Shown one piece after another: positions 37,791 to 49,258 of a DNA stretch of 64,000 nucleotides. Origin of the DNA: Apteryx mantelli (Eukaryota; Chordata; Aves; Apterygiformes; Apterygidae); NCBI RefSeq assembly GCF_036417845.1, contig NC_089979.1, positions 26,601,958-26,665,957 of the forward strand. Reading direction: 5' to 3'. The notes under the pieces were generated by a model. That model was not told where the DNA came from, did no database searches, and saw only the letters and a program-made list of their open reading frames with translations. Numbering within the stretch: the stretch's first letter is position 1; each line of letters starts with the position of its first letter. The position numbers and the translations under genes are program-made.

Positions 37791-39660
37791 AGAGAACTTT
37801 TTAAATGTTTTTTGAAGATCCAAGTATAAAAATATAAAAATAAAATCATAAATCAGATCATCAGATCATCTGCAGCTTACTTGGCAAACCTTAGTAAAAA
37901 CTGACTAGCCTTACAGACAGCAAACATCTAAAAACGAATCCACACACAGGCATAGCAGAACCAGTCCCTGACATACTTAAATGCACAACAAGGACAGGCA
38001 TATGCCTCTCCCTCTGTGCAAAGAAACTATGCCAGGGTGAAGAAAAAAGACAAGCATTATACTGTATACTATCCACAGGAAAACCATAAACCAGAAGCCT
38101 TCCCTGAAATGTGCTGCTGTCCCTTCTCTGTCCCCACCCATTATGCTGATCTGACAGTGTAAGAGGGCTTAAGCATGTTGGAAAATGTAACCCAGTCAAT
38201 GTAGAGTAAAAGATTTATTCATTTAGGTCTATGTTATAAAATTCTGCTGATGTAGCTGTGTTACTTGGATATGAGAAGTTCGCTGAGTAGCAAAACGGGT
38301 GTTTATACAGCTCTGTTCCCACTTAGATTTTGGACTTAGTTTATTTATCAACACTACTTTTCCAGAACAGCATTGTCAGAAAAAACTCTAGTAACATACG
38401 CTCTGCCACTATTTGAAGACTCTATCAGTAAAATTTCAATTGATTAAGTTCTATAGTATAGATATGGCTTCAATGAGGTACTGCATGAGATTAGAGTAAA
38501 ACTTTTTTCCTCATACTTAGAGAATATCACTTTTAAATAGCAAAGCAAACCAAAACAAATCCAAACATTTGAGTATCTGTACTCTTCTTTAGGTGACAGA
38601 GGAATCTCAATACACACCAAGGAGAGAAGTTTGGTTTACCAGGCATGTGCACTCAAGGCAAACCTATCAGTCTGCCATCTACATTAACAGCACATTATAA
38701 ATGGTCTCTGTGGAAAGCTGCATGCATTGCTGATCATGTATTCCAAATATGCATGAACAAATACCCTATAAAATACTTTATGTGCATATTAACTGTCCCA
38801 TCTGAAACTAGAGCATACAGTGAACAACTGAGATCATGTAGGAGGCCACCAACCAACCGCCTGATCAAAAGAAAAGAGAAAACAGCTCTCAAAATTCCAA
38901 GATGCCTAAACCCCAGACAGAGCCACTAGTAGTTCACTCCTTGGATTATTAGGCATCTCAGATCCTCAGCTCCAGATAAGGACTTCAAGGCCATGTGCAC
39001 CCAGAAATTAACTCCACAAGAATATAAATTGGGGTAGGTGGATATGGACTACAGCCAACTTAAGACACCATTTGGAATCTCTAGCTCTTGCTGGTGAGGC
39101 AGCTCTAAATGAAGGATACCAAAATGGTAGGTTTCCTCTCAGCAGTTTAAGTGTGGATCAGAACAGAACTTCCCCTCCCACAGCTACAAACTAACATCCC
39201 TCTGGAAAAGAGCAGGACAGCAGAGGCAAACACCATGCTTCAGTTTTTGACTCATTTCAGCTTACTCTCCAAAACCCTCTCTTCAACTCAAAAAGAGAGC
39301 CAGTGACATCTTCTGATTGTCACCAATTCTGTTATTCAGACTGCAAATAGTACTATAAATAATTTTCTTCTAAAAACACATTTAACAAGTTTCTGCTAAT
39401 GAACTAACTGGTCTCATAACTATTTTATAAACAAAACAAAAGCAGATCTAAGAGATACAGATAACACTAAGCTTAGTCCCCTACTGCAGCAAGCTAAACT
39501 AGTCACAGTCCATCTAAAAATCTCTTGTTTTCTTGCTCCTCCTTGACCTTTGGGAAGGCTGTTCTGAACATCAGTGCTCTGATGGTTAGAAATTTTCATG
39601 TGATACTCCTCCCAAAATATATGTTAAATTATTCATATATCAACACTGTCCTTCAGCTCA

Positions 39661-41064
39661 CAGAATCACAGAGGTTGGAAGGGACCTCTGGAGATCATCT
39701 AGTCCAACCCCCCTGCTCAAGCAGGGTCACCTAGAGCACATTGCACAGGATTGCATCCAGGCGCGTTTTGAATATCTCCAGAGAAGGAGACTCCACAACC
39801 TCTCTGGGCAACCTGTGCCAGTGTTCTGTCACCCTCACAGTGAAAAAGTATTTCCTCATGTTCAGGTGGAATTGTCTGTGTTTCAGTTTGTGCCCGTTGC
39901 CTCGCGTCCTGTCACTAGGCACCACTGAAAAGAGTCTGGTCCCATCCTCTTGACACCCTCCCTTCAGATACTTGTACATGTTGATAAGATCTCCTCTCAG
40001 CCTTCTCTTCTCCAAGCTAAACAGGCCAAGCTCTCTCAGTCTTTCCTCATGAGAGAGATGTTCCAGTCCCCTAATCATCTTTGTAGCCCTTCGCTGGACT
40101 TGCTCCAGTAGTGCCACATCCCTCTTGTACTGGGGAGCCCAGCACTGGACTCAGTACTCCAGATGTGGCCTCACCAGGGCTGAGTAGAGGGCAAGGATCA
40201 CCTCCCTCGACCTGCTGGCACCACTCTTCCTGATGCACCCCAGGATACCGTTGGCCTTCTTGGCCACAAGGGCACATTGCTGCCTCATGCTTAACTTGGT
40301 GTCCACCAGCACTCCCAGGTCCTTCTCCGCAGAGCTGCTTTCCAGCAGGTCAACCCCCAACCTGTACTGGTGCATGGGGTTATTCCTCCCTAGGTGCAGG
40401 ACCCTGCACTTGCCTTTGTTGAACTTCATGAGGTTCCTCTCCGCCCACCTCTCCAGCCTGTCCAGGTCTCTCTGAATGGCAGCACAGCCCTCCGGTGTAT
40501 CGGCCACTCCTCCCAGTTTTGTATCATCAGCAAACTTTCTGAGGGTGCACTCTGTCCCTTCATCCAGGTCATTGATGAAGAAGTTGAACAAGACTGGACC
40601 CAGTACTGACCCCTGGGGGACACCGCTAGCTACAGGCCTCCAACTAGACTCTGTGCCACTGATCACAACCCTCTGAGCTCTGCCATTCAGCCAGTTCTCA
40701 GTCCACCTCACTGTCCACTCATCCAGCCCACACTTCCTGAGCTTGTCTATGAGGATGTTATGGGAGACAGTGTCAAAAGCCTTGCTGAAGTCAAGGTAGA
40801 CACCATCCACTGCTCTCCCCTCATCTACCCAGCCAGTCATTCCATCATAGAAGGCTATCAGATTGGTTAAGCATGATTTCCCCTTGGTGAAGCCATGCCG
40901 ACTACTCCTGATCACTTTCTTGTCCTCCACATGCTTAGAGATGGCCTCCAGGATGAGCTGCTCCATCACTTTTCCAGGGATGGAGGTGAGGCTGAGTGGC
41001 CTGTAGTTCCCTGGGTCCTCCTTCTTGCCCTTTTTGAAGACTGGGGTAACATTGGCCTTCCAGT
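39661..41064 (-). mobile_element. CR1 retrotransposon, 5'-truncated, young, with target-site duplication
   Basis: The left end is the avian CR1 3' terminus in reverse (TCACAGAATCACAGAGGTTG at 39658-39677). The right end is a truncation inside the RT gene at about 41064. The 10-mer CTTCAGCTCA lies on both sides (39651-39660 and 41065-41074), the apparent target-site duplication. The endonuclease and N-terminal RT regions are missing, so the copy cannot move on its own. Compared with the other CR1 pieces here it is well preserved. It lies in ANKRD46 intron 1 in the same orientation as the gene. Confidence 0.93.
39731..41064 (-). pseudogene. CR1 reverse transcriptase, C-terminal part, one in-frame stop
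   Basis: The minus frame is open from the truncation point at 41064 through about 304 codons. It meets a TGA at 40151-40153, then continues in the same frame to a natural-looking end at 39731. RT landmarks are visible: [12 protein letters not shown] (motif A), [15 protein letters not shown] (motif B), FADDTKLGG (catalytic box, both aspartates present) and the CR1 C-terminal domain ([14 protein letters not shown]). Only one nonsense change in about 444 codons points to recent insertion. It lacks its endonuclease domain. Confidence 0.9.
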
Positions 41065-41439
41065 CTTCAGCTCAATTTATTTGTTTCATGGTGTTTACCT
41101 TGATGGTTCAATTGAAAACAAAAAAGGCCTTTATTCTGCAGAACTGAGCAAGCCAAATACTTTTTTCAAGATAGGTTCTCCACTTCCCTACTCATACTAC
41201 GCAAACCCTCCTCTTTCTGTTCCACTTTAAGTTCATCTTTTTATTTGAGAGTGATTAACATTGTATGGAATATTCTAGAGTTTTGCTCAAGGATAGTAGT
41301 AACATCTTTTTCTGGAACATCATAGGTCTGCATTCACCTTTTGCACAATAATGTATCTTTTAACCAGCTAATATATCTACATATTTTGTTTCTGTGTTGC
41401 TTTAAACTGGTAAGAATTTCATCTGTAGAATAGATGCTT

Positions 41440-41840
41440 TCTAGTTTACAACAGCATAAGTTTACTCTTAATTACTATTGCATTTTACCCATTTCATTCC
41501 CTAGATCTCAAGATCATCCAATTCTTTGTGTAGTACTGTAAATGTCTTCTATATTGCCATTTTCTCCCAACTCTGCATCATCACTGAATTTAAATAGTAA
41601 ACTTTTAAATTCTGCACCAAGATCTTTATTAAATATGTAATAAGACTAGTCCTAAGATGGTCCTTCGAAGAACTCATTTTATAACCTCCCTTTATACTCA
41701 GATTTGATGGTTTTCTTCTCAATGTTACTCACCATAATTTGTCTCTAGTTACCTCCTCATCCACTCTACAATTCTGGTAATGAGCCCTACCTTTTCAGCA
41801 CAGTAACAATTTCCCCTGCAGCATCCAATTGAGAACTTTA
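41440..41840 (-). mobile_element. Ancient CR1/L3-type LINE remnant
   Basis: Minus-strand order of motifs resembles the RT 3' half of old CR1-superfamily copies, around CATCATCACTGAATTTAAA (41577-41595) and 41650-41730. No open frame. Confidence 0.45.
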
Positions 41841-42740
41841 CTGCTATCTAGCAAAAAAGAAAACTACTTAATTTCCCTTAAAAATAGTAATTATTCTAGC
41901 AAAGATAATCATGAGGTTAACTAACGCAGACCACTTTTGGCAAAAATACGTTACCTTTTAGTTTCCTTTATTTTCACATCTCCTTTTTTTCCTCCCCAAA
42001 AAATCTTTTCGAAAGCCAGCACACCCCAGGGTTTGCTAACACATTAACATCCCCTCAGGAAGGCAGTTACACAGGTCGCTATTTCCCTCCTGTTCCTCGA
42101 TTGGCGCGGGTACTCCATTTGCCATTCTCTCTCTCACCAAATATCATCCCCACCCTGACAGCCCGTTAAAAAAAGAAATAATAATAATAATAGTCCCACC
42201 CAAACGGCACTAGTTTTGCTGCATGCCACCAGCCTTCGTCCCGGGGGTTATCCAGCCGCCACGCCGCTGCCGTAGAGGTGCGTGTCAGCTCCGCGGCTTC
42301 CCGGGGCCAGGCGGCCGCCGCCCGCAGGCTGCCCGCAGCGGCCCCTCCGGCCGCTCCGCCTCGAGCCCCGCTCCCGGGCCCGCGGCCGCCCTTGCCCTGC
42401 GGTTCCCCACACGGCGCCGCGCTCCAGCGCGCGCCCCGGGCGGCGGTTTCTGCCGTTACGGCTCCCCTCCCCCCCTCAGGCCCGCGCGCCCCCAACCGTG
42501 GGGGGAGGGGGGAACACGACAAGGGCGCGCAGCGGCGGTGCCCGGCAGCGCCCGGCCTCGCCGCACAGACCGGCGGGCAGCGCCCTCCCCCGCACGGACC
42601 GGCGGACGGACCGACGGCACGCCTCCTCCTCCCGGACAGACCGGCGGACAGCGCCCCCCCCCCCGGCCGGCGCCCCGCGGTACCTGCCGCTCCGTGGCGG
42701 CGGCAGCGGCTCGGCACGGAGAGGGCGCGCGGGGCTGGCA

Positions 42741-42800
42741 GCGAAAGGCGGGGGCGGGCAGCGAAAGGCGGGGGCGGGCAGCGAAAGGCGGGGGCGGGAA
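42741..42800. repeat. 20-bp unit repeated three times, each with a GC box
   Basis: Units of GCGAAAGGCGGGGGCGGGCA at 42741, 42761 and 42781; the third has a changed penultimate base. Each carries GGGGGCGGG, a strong Sp1/KLF-type site. The array sits in the core of the island, close to where transcription should begin. Confidence 0.9.
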
Positions 42801-42826
42801 CGACGCGGGCGCGCTCAGACGCCGCG

Positions 42827-42842
42827 CGCGCCCCCTGCCGGG
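42827..42842 (-). promoter_or_regulatory. CTCF-like motif
   Basis: The minus strand reads CCCGGCAGGGGGCGCG, which fits the CTCF core (CCASYAGRKGGCRS) at nearly all positions. GC-rich surroundings raise the chance of a random match. Confidence 0.45.
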
Positions 42843-42932
42843 CGGAGGCCGCCCGCCCCGCGGCCACGGCCCCAGATGCAGCGCCCCGCCCCGCCCCGCC
42901 CCGCCGAGTGACTCCGGAGCGGCCACGCCACC

Positions 42933-43259
42933 ATGTTCCCGCAAGCGCGGGCCTGGGCCGGGGGGGAGACGCCGCGGGGCCGGCGCCGGCCCGGGCCTAG
43001 GGCGCCGTCAGCGCGGGGAGGAGGCCGGCCGGGGCAGCGGGAGGAGGAGGAGCAGGAGGAAGAGTGCGGCCGGGCACGGCTCCCCTCGGGGCCGCCGCCC
43101 ACGCGCGGCCCCCTGGGACACTCGGGCACCTCTACGTCCCCTGACGAAGCTCTGGCGGTGCTTACGGCCCTATTTTTCCAGTTTAAACCATTTCCCCCTA
43201 TTGGTGTGTTGAAGGCCTCCAGTCAGCGGGGAAAATCATACACTGCGAAGAGAGGCTAG
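42933..43259 (+). other. Open frame with strong Kozak context on the divergent strand
   Basis: GCCACGCCACCATG is a near-ideal vertebrate start context, opening 108 codons rich in Arg, Gly, Pro and Glu. No family is recognised and the composition follows the GC content. Reported because it lies in a possible bidirectional promoter; it may be uORF-like, lncRNA-borne or meaningless. Confidence 0.2.
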
Positions 43260-44647
43260 GCACAGGTGAATGTACCAAAGAATGGGGAAGTGGCACCACT
43301 CCTGCCGCTGGCAGCACCTTCTATGTAACAGGGCCTTCGTGAGGGGCGAGGGATGCGTGTGATCCACTGTCAGCACCCAAGGCACACACTCTGCCAGGGG
43401 TGAACCACCCTGGGAAGCACAGGCCTGGCCTTTGAGCTGAGATAAACAGGGAAGACAACAGCTATAGGAGCAGGGGCAAAAGGTTTAGCAGAAAAAATCC
43501 TTTGTATTGACCAGGCAGCAGGTTTCTTGATTTATAGAAAAAAATAGTTTTCTAAAGTTTTAACAGTTGACTCTTTTGTTAACTAAAGGAAATGCTAAAG
43601 AAAGTTATCAAAACTGTGCCTCTCCGGGGAGCCTTTACTTCCAATACTAACGTGTGCTACCCATCAATTTACATCACAACAATAGCGAGCTAAAAAAATT
43701 CAGGCAGGAGTGCACTTCCTCTATGTTTAGAGAGGCCTTTCCTCCCCCTGTTTCTCTGAATATGTGTAAGTGGAGAAATGTCAACAAACTGGGGCTGAAG
43801 TTACTTGATCTTCCCCAATACACCAGAATTTGGCAATTTTTGATTTTCACTTCCCTGTTCTCTCACCTGATTCTGCCTTTCAAAGCAAGCACAGTAAAAG
43901 GAATCAAAAAACCCAAAGCCTGATATGGACTACTGTGGTTTAGGCACTCCAAGTAGCAAACAACTTAGTGACATGGTTAATGTTGGATCTAGCTTCCCCC
44001 AACTAAATCAGGTACCCATTTAACACTAGTGTCATCCACGTAAGACAACTCAACTTTTGATGCATAGTAAATAATTTAACTGATTCCTCCTCCCCACTGC
44101 TGTGCTAGGGAATCTCCATTCTCCAAAGCATTGCAGCTTTTGAATCAGCACTGATGGCAGCTCAAAGCACAATAAGAGCACCGCAATAGTCTGTTCTGCT
44201 TAAGGAAAGGAATGACAGGTCCTGGCAAAGGGTATGATCATAGAAAATGCATGCCTTTTCCAGACAGTTGCAGAGGTGGCAACAGCCTACTCAGCCATTT
44301 TATGAGCCTACTTATTAATTACATGAATACTCAGAGAAACAGTATATACTGATGTTTTAATGCAAAGTACTTTTTTCCTCTAATACCTTAAAAACTTTTT
44401 CCTAGTTAACCCTTCCCTTTCTGCCCCAACACTTTCCGTCTGAAAAAGCCTGCATGTATACAAGATGTCTGTCTCCAGGTTAATAGCACATTCTAACTCA
44501 AAGAATTGCTCACTGGAGTTAAGTTCTACAAATAAAGACCATTGCAAAGGCAAGGAATTACACTGAAGATACTTTTCTTATAATTCAAGATTTCAAAGGG
44601 TTTCTGATTTTCAGACAATCTCAAAAGACAGTATCTAAATTAAATTG
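43171..44647. other. Short interval between the SNX31 stop and the ANKRD46 CpG island
   Basis: Contains the presumed SNX31 3' untranslated region. On the minus strand an ATTAAA polyadenylation-type hexamer occurs at 44356-44361, about 290 bases past the stop. No AATAAA was noticed nearer. Otherwise no gene is seen. Confidence 0.5.
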
Positions 44648-44743
44648 TCACAGGTCCTCTTCCCTTATTTTCTCAAATACATAATCCTCTTCATTTGGCT
44701 GAACCAAAAATCTTCTCCTTGATATAAAACTGGAATGAACTAC
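44648..44743 (-). CDS. SNX31: SNX31 last coding exon
   Basis: The acceptor CTCTGCAG is followed by GTAGTTCATTCC in phase 0. The exon encodes 31 residues (HSSFISRRR near the start, KIREEDL at the end) and the TGA at 44648-44650. Confidence 0.93.
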   Translation of the reverse strand, partial: VVHSSFISRRRFLVQPNEEDYVFEKIREEDL

Positions 44744-47700
44744 CTGCAGAGAAACAAGAAACAATTAAAAGAGTATATGCATTTCAATAGTTAAATATAA
44801 ACATAAGCTAGAAAATCTGACATGATAATTGTTTAGGTGCAGTGAATGATCTTTTTATGTTAGCATTTGGGAAAGGACAGAATTTGTTGCTAGAGTAGAC
44901 AGTTGTTTCTGCTCTTAAGGATAATTGCAATATACCAAGTGTGGTGCAGATTGAAAGGCAGTTCAGAACATGCTAAGAGTGTTCTGGGGTATTCTAGTGG
45001 CCACAAGCACATGTGTGCAGGTACTTTAACCATGTCCATCTAATTCAGAAGGCCTGGTACATAGTTAAAGTTGGATATGGTTAAGGATGTATGATAATAC
45101 CTGCATAAATGACACCTACATAAATGAATAGTTTATACAGTCATTCTAAATAGATGCATCATGTTCTGTCCTCCTCAAAAAGCTGTCACTGAACTAAATT
45201 TTCAGTTAAGAATACTATACCTTTCTTAAAGGCTACCATGTACCATCTGAAACATCCCAACACCATGTAAACCAGGTTTTTAAGGTGTAAGCAGGCTAAC
45301 CAGACCCTCACATTGGATGTATCTGTAGCAGTTTACTGTTGTACTAGGAGACTTTTTGGCACAAATTTTTATTCTGCCTCTTACAGAATGATATCCTGAG
45401 ATTTATATAGAACAAATGTCCTAAAGCACTCTACTAAAGGGTCTATTGTAAAGCTATGGCAATCACACTGCAATAACTTTAACAGAGGCTAGGCAAAATT
45501 TGGTTTCAGTTTCCTAATACCTGTTTCCTAATGTTAGTTACTTCATACCTCTTTTCTCAATTTTTCTAGAGGACTCAAAACAGTAAAATTGCCTAGATGC
45601 AGGCACATTCCATAGCATAGTCTCACCGTCTACATGGACTGCATATTGCATACTAGTTAAGTCATTTTTATCTCAATTCAGCAGATTGTTCTTGATTTCC
45701 CTACTAAATCTTATTGCTGCACTGGATTATCTATTCAAACAAGAATTTACAGGCTATCATGCTGATCTAGTAGTAACAGAGGATGCAGCTACAGAATCAC
45801 AAAACCAAGATTAAATTTTTCTTCTCATGAGTCAGCAGAAAATATCTGGCAGAGTTTTTCCAGAATCTTTGGAGAGCAGTCAGATAAACTTTCAGCCAAC
45901 TCAGGCCAGATGAAAGATCTGTAAGACTCTTGGGGATAGTAATGGCCAAATTATAATGGCCCAACTGAACCCCTTTTTAAGTGAGAATGTGCAAAGATAC
46001 ACTTTTATTGCATCATTTTTCAAGCATCTTGCAAAGAAACAAAGAAGAATAGGAAAGGGAAGTCTTAAACTGGATATTGTGATCACAGAAAGTTTAGAAG
46101 TTCTATTAAGTATGAAGATTTTATTTTAGTTAACTAATAACAGCTTTGTGCAGGAAGACATAAACCACTGTTGAACTTGCTGCATAATATCAGGCATAGT
46201 ATGCCATACTATCACCATTTACAGCAGCAGCATACCTTGACTTTCTTTAATAAACAATTACATTCTAGTTACCAGCTCTAATTTTCTTTCACTGAGTTTG
46301 ATCTCAACAGCTGGACATCGCTCCAGGAAGACACAGCTGACTAGCTGAGGGGTTGTATGTTGCCCTATCCAAAGTTGCTTTCCTCACAAACTCTAAGGGA
46401 GCATTCACAGTGCATCTTGCTTCTAATAAAGTATTTTAAAGTATGTTTAAATCAGAAGAATTGCCTCAAACCCAGTGCCATACAACTTAGTCATTACTTC
46501 ACCTCCAGCATCTAAAGTTGTATGCCAGTGAACCACATCCTTACTCAGTCTTCAGAGGCACAACAAATCCATTCAGAAAATGCCATCTTCTTTATTATCA
46601 TTTGCAAATTATTTGCAAATACTGAAGAACCTAGAATATAGTCTCCAAGAGCGGTGAGTACAGAGCACCTCAAAGCAGCAAGAAATCCCACCACACAACC
46701 TAGGCTATCTGCTTGTGAAAGAATAGTTAGTGATTGGTTTTGTGCTGTTTAATGTTCTTTCTAAAGCTGTATCAATATCTATTTTTTTTTTCCTGAATTC
46801 AGATTAGATCTTAGGTTTCTCTTTTAGAAATGGTTTCCAGTGGCCCATCATACACTCTGACAGAAGAATTTATTTTAATTTGTTTTATATTATTCTCTTT
46901 CCATTTATTTATTTATTACCTCACATTGAACAAATGACTTAGAAAATTAACATTTTTAACATTGGACTACTCAGGAAGCATTACCTATGAATGTTGATTA
47001 CAGTCATTGCAACTTGACATTATATCTGTTACATGATAGGAATGTACATGTACAGGTATGTAACATGACCAATTTCCCAAATAAAGGTAAAGATGAACAC
47101 AAACAATCCCAGCATGAATCCAAGTACAAGTCCATAAACTATAGCAACAGCTGCATGTGGATATACAGACACATGATCTATGCACACATTTTGGCTTTGT
47201 GAATTTCATCAAGAATTGAATTCAGAAATGTTTTTAAGAAGTAAAATAAAGCAAATTGTCACTAAACCCAAAGCAAAATAATAATTTTATTCTGACATGT
47301 TTCCTGCTCTCTTTCTCCTTCCAAAATTCAAGTTTAGCTCCACTTCCTACTCAAAGGAATGCCCACTAAATTTATTAGGAGTCTCCCTGTTCGAAAAAAC
47401 AGATTGAGCTAAACAGCACTAATAAGCAAACACCATATATTCACATTTTGGAGAGCTTTTCTCACTTACTAACCTGTTTCTGTTGGCTGCTGGGTTTCTT
47501 ATTATTTTTTGTAGATTCAGGCATCTTGACTTCCTAAACAGATTGAAAGATTTAACTTGCAATAAGCTTGGCACACCCCCAAGTACTGGAACAAAATATG
47601 TTGGGCAGATGAATCAGTGTTCAATGAAACCCACTAGAAACAGCATAGGAAATGAACTGGCATACTTGCCCTTCTTTTACAATTCTGGTCATAGTCAAAG

Positions 47701-49226
47701 TTACCCCAGTAGTATCAACAGCTGAATACTTAAATACTGAATATTAATCTTCACAATTAAAGGTTTATTGTACTTCCATTACAAATAAACTTAGGAGGTA
47801 AAAGACTGAATCTTTCCAAAATTCAAATCAGTCTGTTTCCATGTAACTATTTTTAACTGCTTATAGTTTAAAGCTATGAAATTAGATGTTCATTGCCTTC
47901 CTGCTCACTGTAATGAGCATGGGTCTAGAAGCAAACCCTTTCCTTCCCCCTCTTAGGGGGTTTTGACATAACAGCCATTCAGAGTCTTTAGATGTCACAG
48001 GCACATTAATACTAGTTTTTTGGTTGTTTTTTTTTTTTTTTTAAATAGCAAGTACCTAAACATATTCTCATCCTTAAAGGCCTACACAAAAGACAACAGA
48101 AGTATTTAGCTACAAATCACATTTTTATTAACTCTATTTAAAACCAGAGAGTATCACAGTAGGAATGTCACAGCTATCAAATTGGTCTAACACTGCAGCA
48201 GATGGGCAAGCAAGTGAAGCGGTGAAAAAAAAGAAAGCCAGATATGGATACAAACAGGCTATAGCAGAACATAAAAATTATTCCATAAGTGTCTTGTCTT
48301 ACATGCAGCAAGAATTAAAATCCAAGAGGGAGAATGGAAAACATTACTAAAATTATGATGACAAACCATCTTTAACATTCAGAATAAATACTATTTCCAA
48401 TAAAACTGAGCAAAGGTAGACTTCCTAGTCAAGTAATTCTGTACTGAAATGTTGGAACATGCAAGATCTTTTTCATCAATAGGACTTTCCCAAGCACATT
48501 AAAAAAAAAAGTTTTGTTTCCTTTAAACAGCTATTCAGGCACCTACATACACACATGCTCACCATTTCTTGGCTTTCTTTGCTTGCCTTCATCATCTGTT
48601 CTGATATGATTTTCTTCAAGCAGCTACTCAGCAGAAAGGCCTAGAAAGGATAAATGTTCCAATTCTAACATTCCAATTTCTTCTATTAAAAGATATACTG
48701 AACTCTTCCATTCCTCCCCCACCAGAAGATTACAGTCCCTAACTACTGAGCTATTACTTTCCTAATTCAGTTAATTTTACTCTGCACTTAAAGTGCTTAC
48801 AGTCCCACCAAACTAGCTCAAACCCGTGCTACTTCTACACAGCAGCACATTTCCAGCCTTTATCTCCTCCTTGCACCTCTGAGGAAAGGGGGACAATGGT
48901 TTTCTAATCACTAGTCTACATCTAGCACAACTCTAATAGATTTCATAGGAGAATTAATACTGAAGTAATTTTAGTTTTCTGTTTTCCCAACAGCAAAGAA
49001 ACTAGAAAGCTTCCTGCTTTCACTGATGGTGTGAATGTGGATGGCTCATGTTCTCACAAAACTTAAGTGTGGCAGGAAACTAACACTTACTACAGAGTTG
49101 TGTGAGCTGCATCATCACCTTGGAATTCAGAAGTCATGTGTGAAAAATTAAGCTTTTTGATTTTACTTGGAAAATCCTGTCTGCTGTTGTGTGGGACAGA
49201 GGCAAAAGAAGCAATTTGAGGAACAG

Positions 49227-49258
<32 letters not shown>

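Larger units (their letters stand above)
29378..42683 (-). other. ANKRD46: ANKRD46 intron 1 (about 13.3 kb)
   Basis: Lies between the probable untranslated first exon in the CpG island and the start-codon exon. Holds the AAAGG tract, old LINE remnants and a young CR1. From 29.4 to 34.8 kb I see only AT-rich non-coding sequence. A further untranslated exon cannot be excluded. Confidence 0.6.
42684..42900 (-). other. ANKRD46: Probable untranslated first exon of ANKRD46
   Basis: On the minus strand CGGAGCGGCAG is followed by GTACCG, an acceptable splice donor at 42683/42684 within the CpG island. The 5' end is unknown; 42900 is only a guess above the GC-box repeats. Support comes from location and from the acceptor at 29378-29379, 32 nt before the start codon. 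Confidence 0.45.
42230..43170. promoter_or_regulatory. ANKRD46: CpG island, presumed ANKRD46 promoter
   Basis: About 0.94 kb of extremely GC-rich, CpG-rich sequence in an otherwise AT-rich window. It lies upstream of ANKRD46 coding sequence and 1.4 kb beyond the SNX31 stop. It contains GC boxes (GGGGCGGG type) in a triplicated 20-bp unit, a CTCF-like site, and a splice donor on the minus strand that would end a non-coding first exon. No TATA box is evident, which suits a dispersed CpG-island promoter. Long overlapping open frames across it on both strands reflect base composition. A divergent plus-strand transcript is possible. Confidence 0.85.

Noticed and set aside
39731-40117. A separate protein gene on the minus strand
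   Set aside because: Same frame as the CR1 RT, separated from it only by one TGA; it is the C-terminal part of that element.
40151-40969. A 272-codon reverse-transcriptase gene as a host gene
   Set aside because: It is the RT of a CR1 element, with the CR1 3' terminus and a flanking target duplication, not a cellular gene.
42166-43212. Several 100-330 codon open frames on both strands of the CpG island
   Set aside because: Stops are rare in DNA this GC-rich. The frames overlap each other on both strands, are rich in Arg/Pro/Gly/Ala and match no family. Only the Kozak-start frame at 42933 is kept, as a low-confidence remark.
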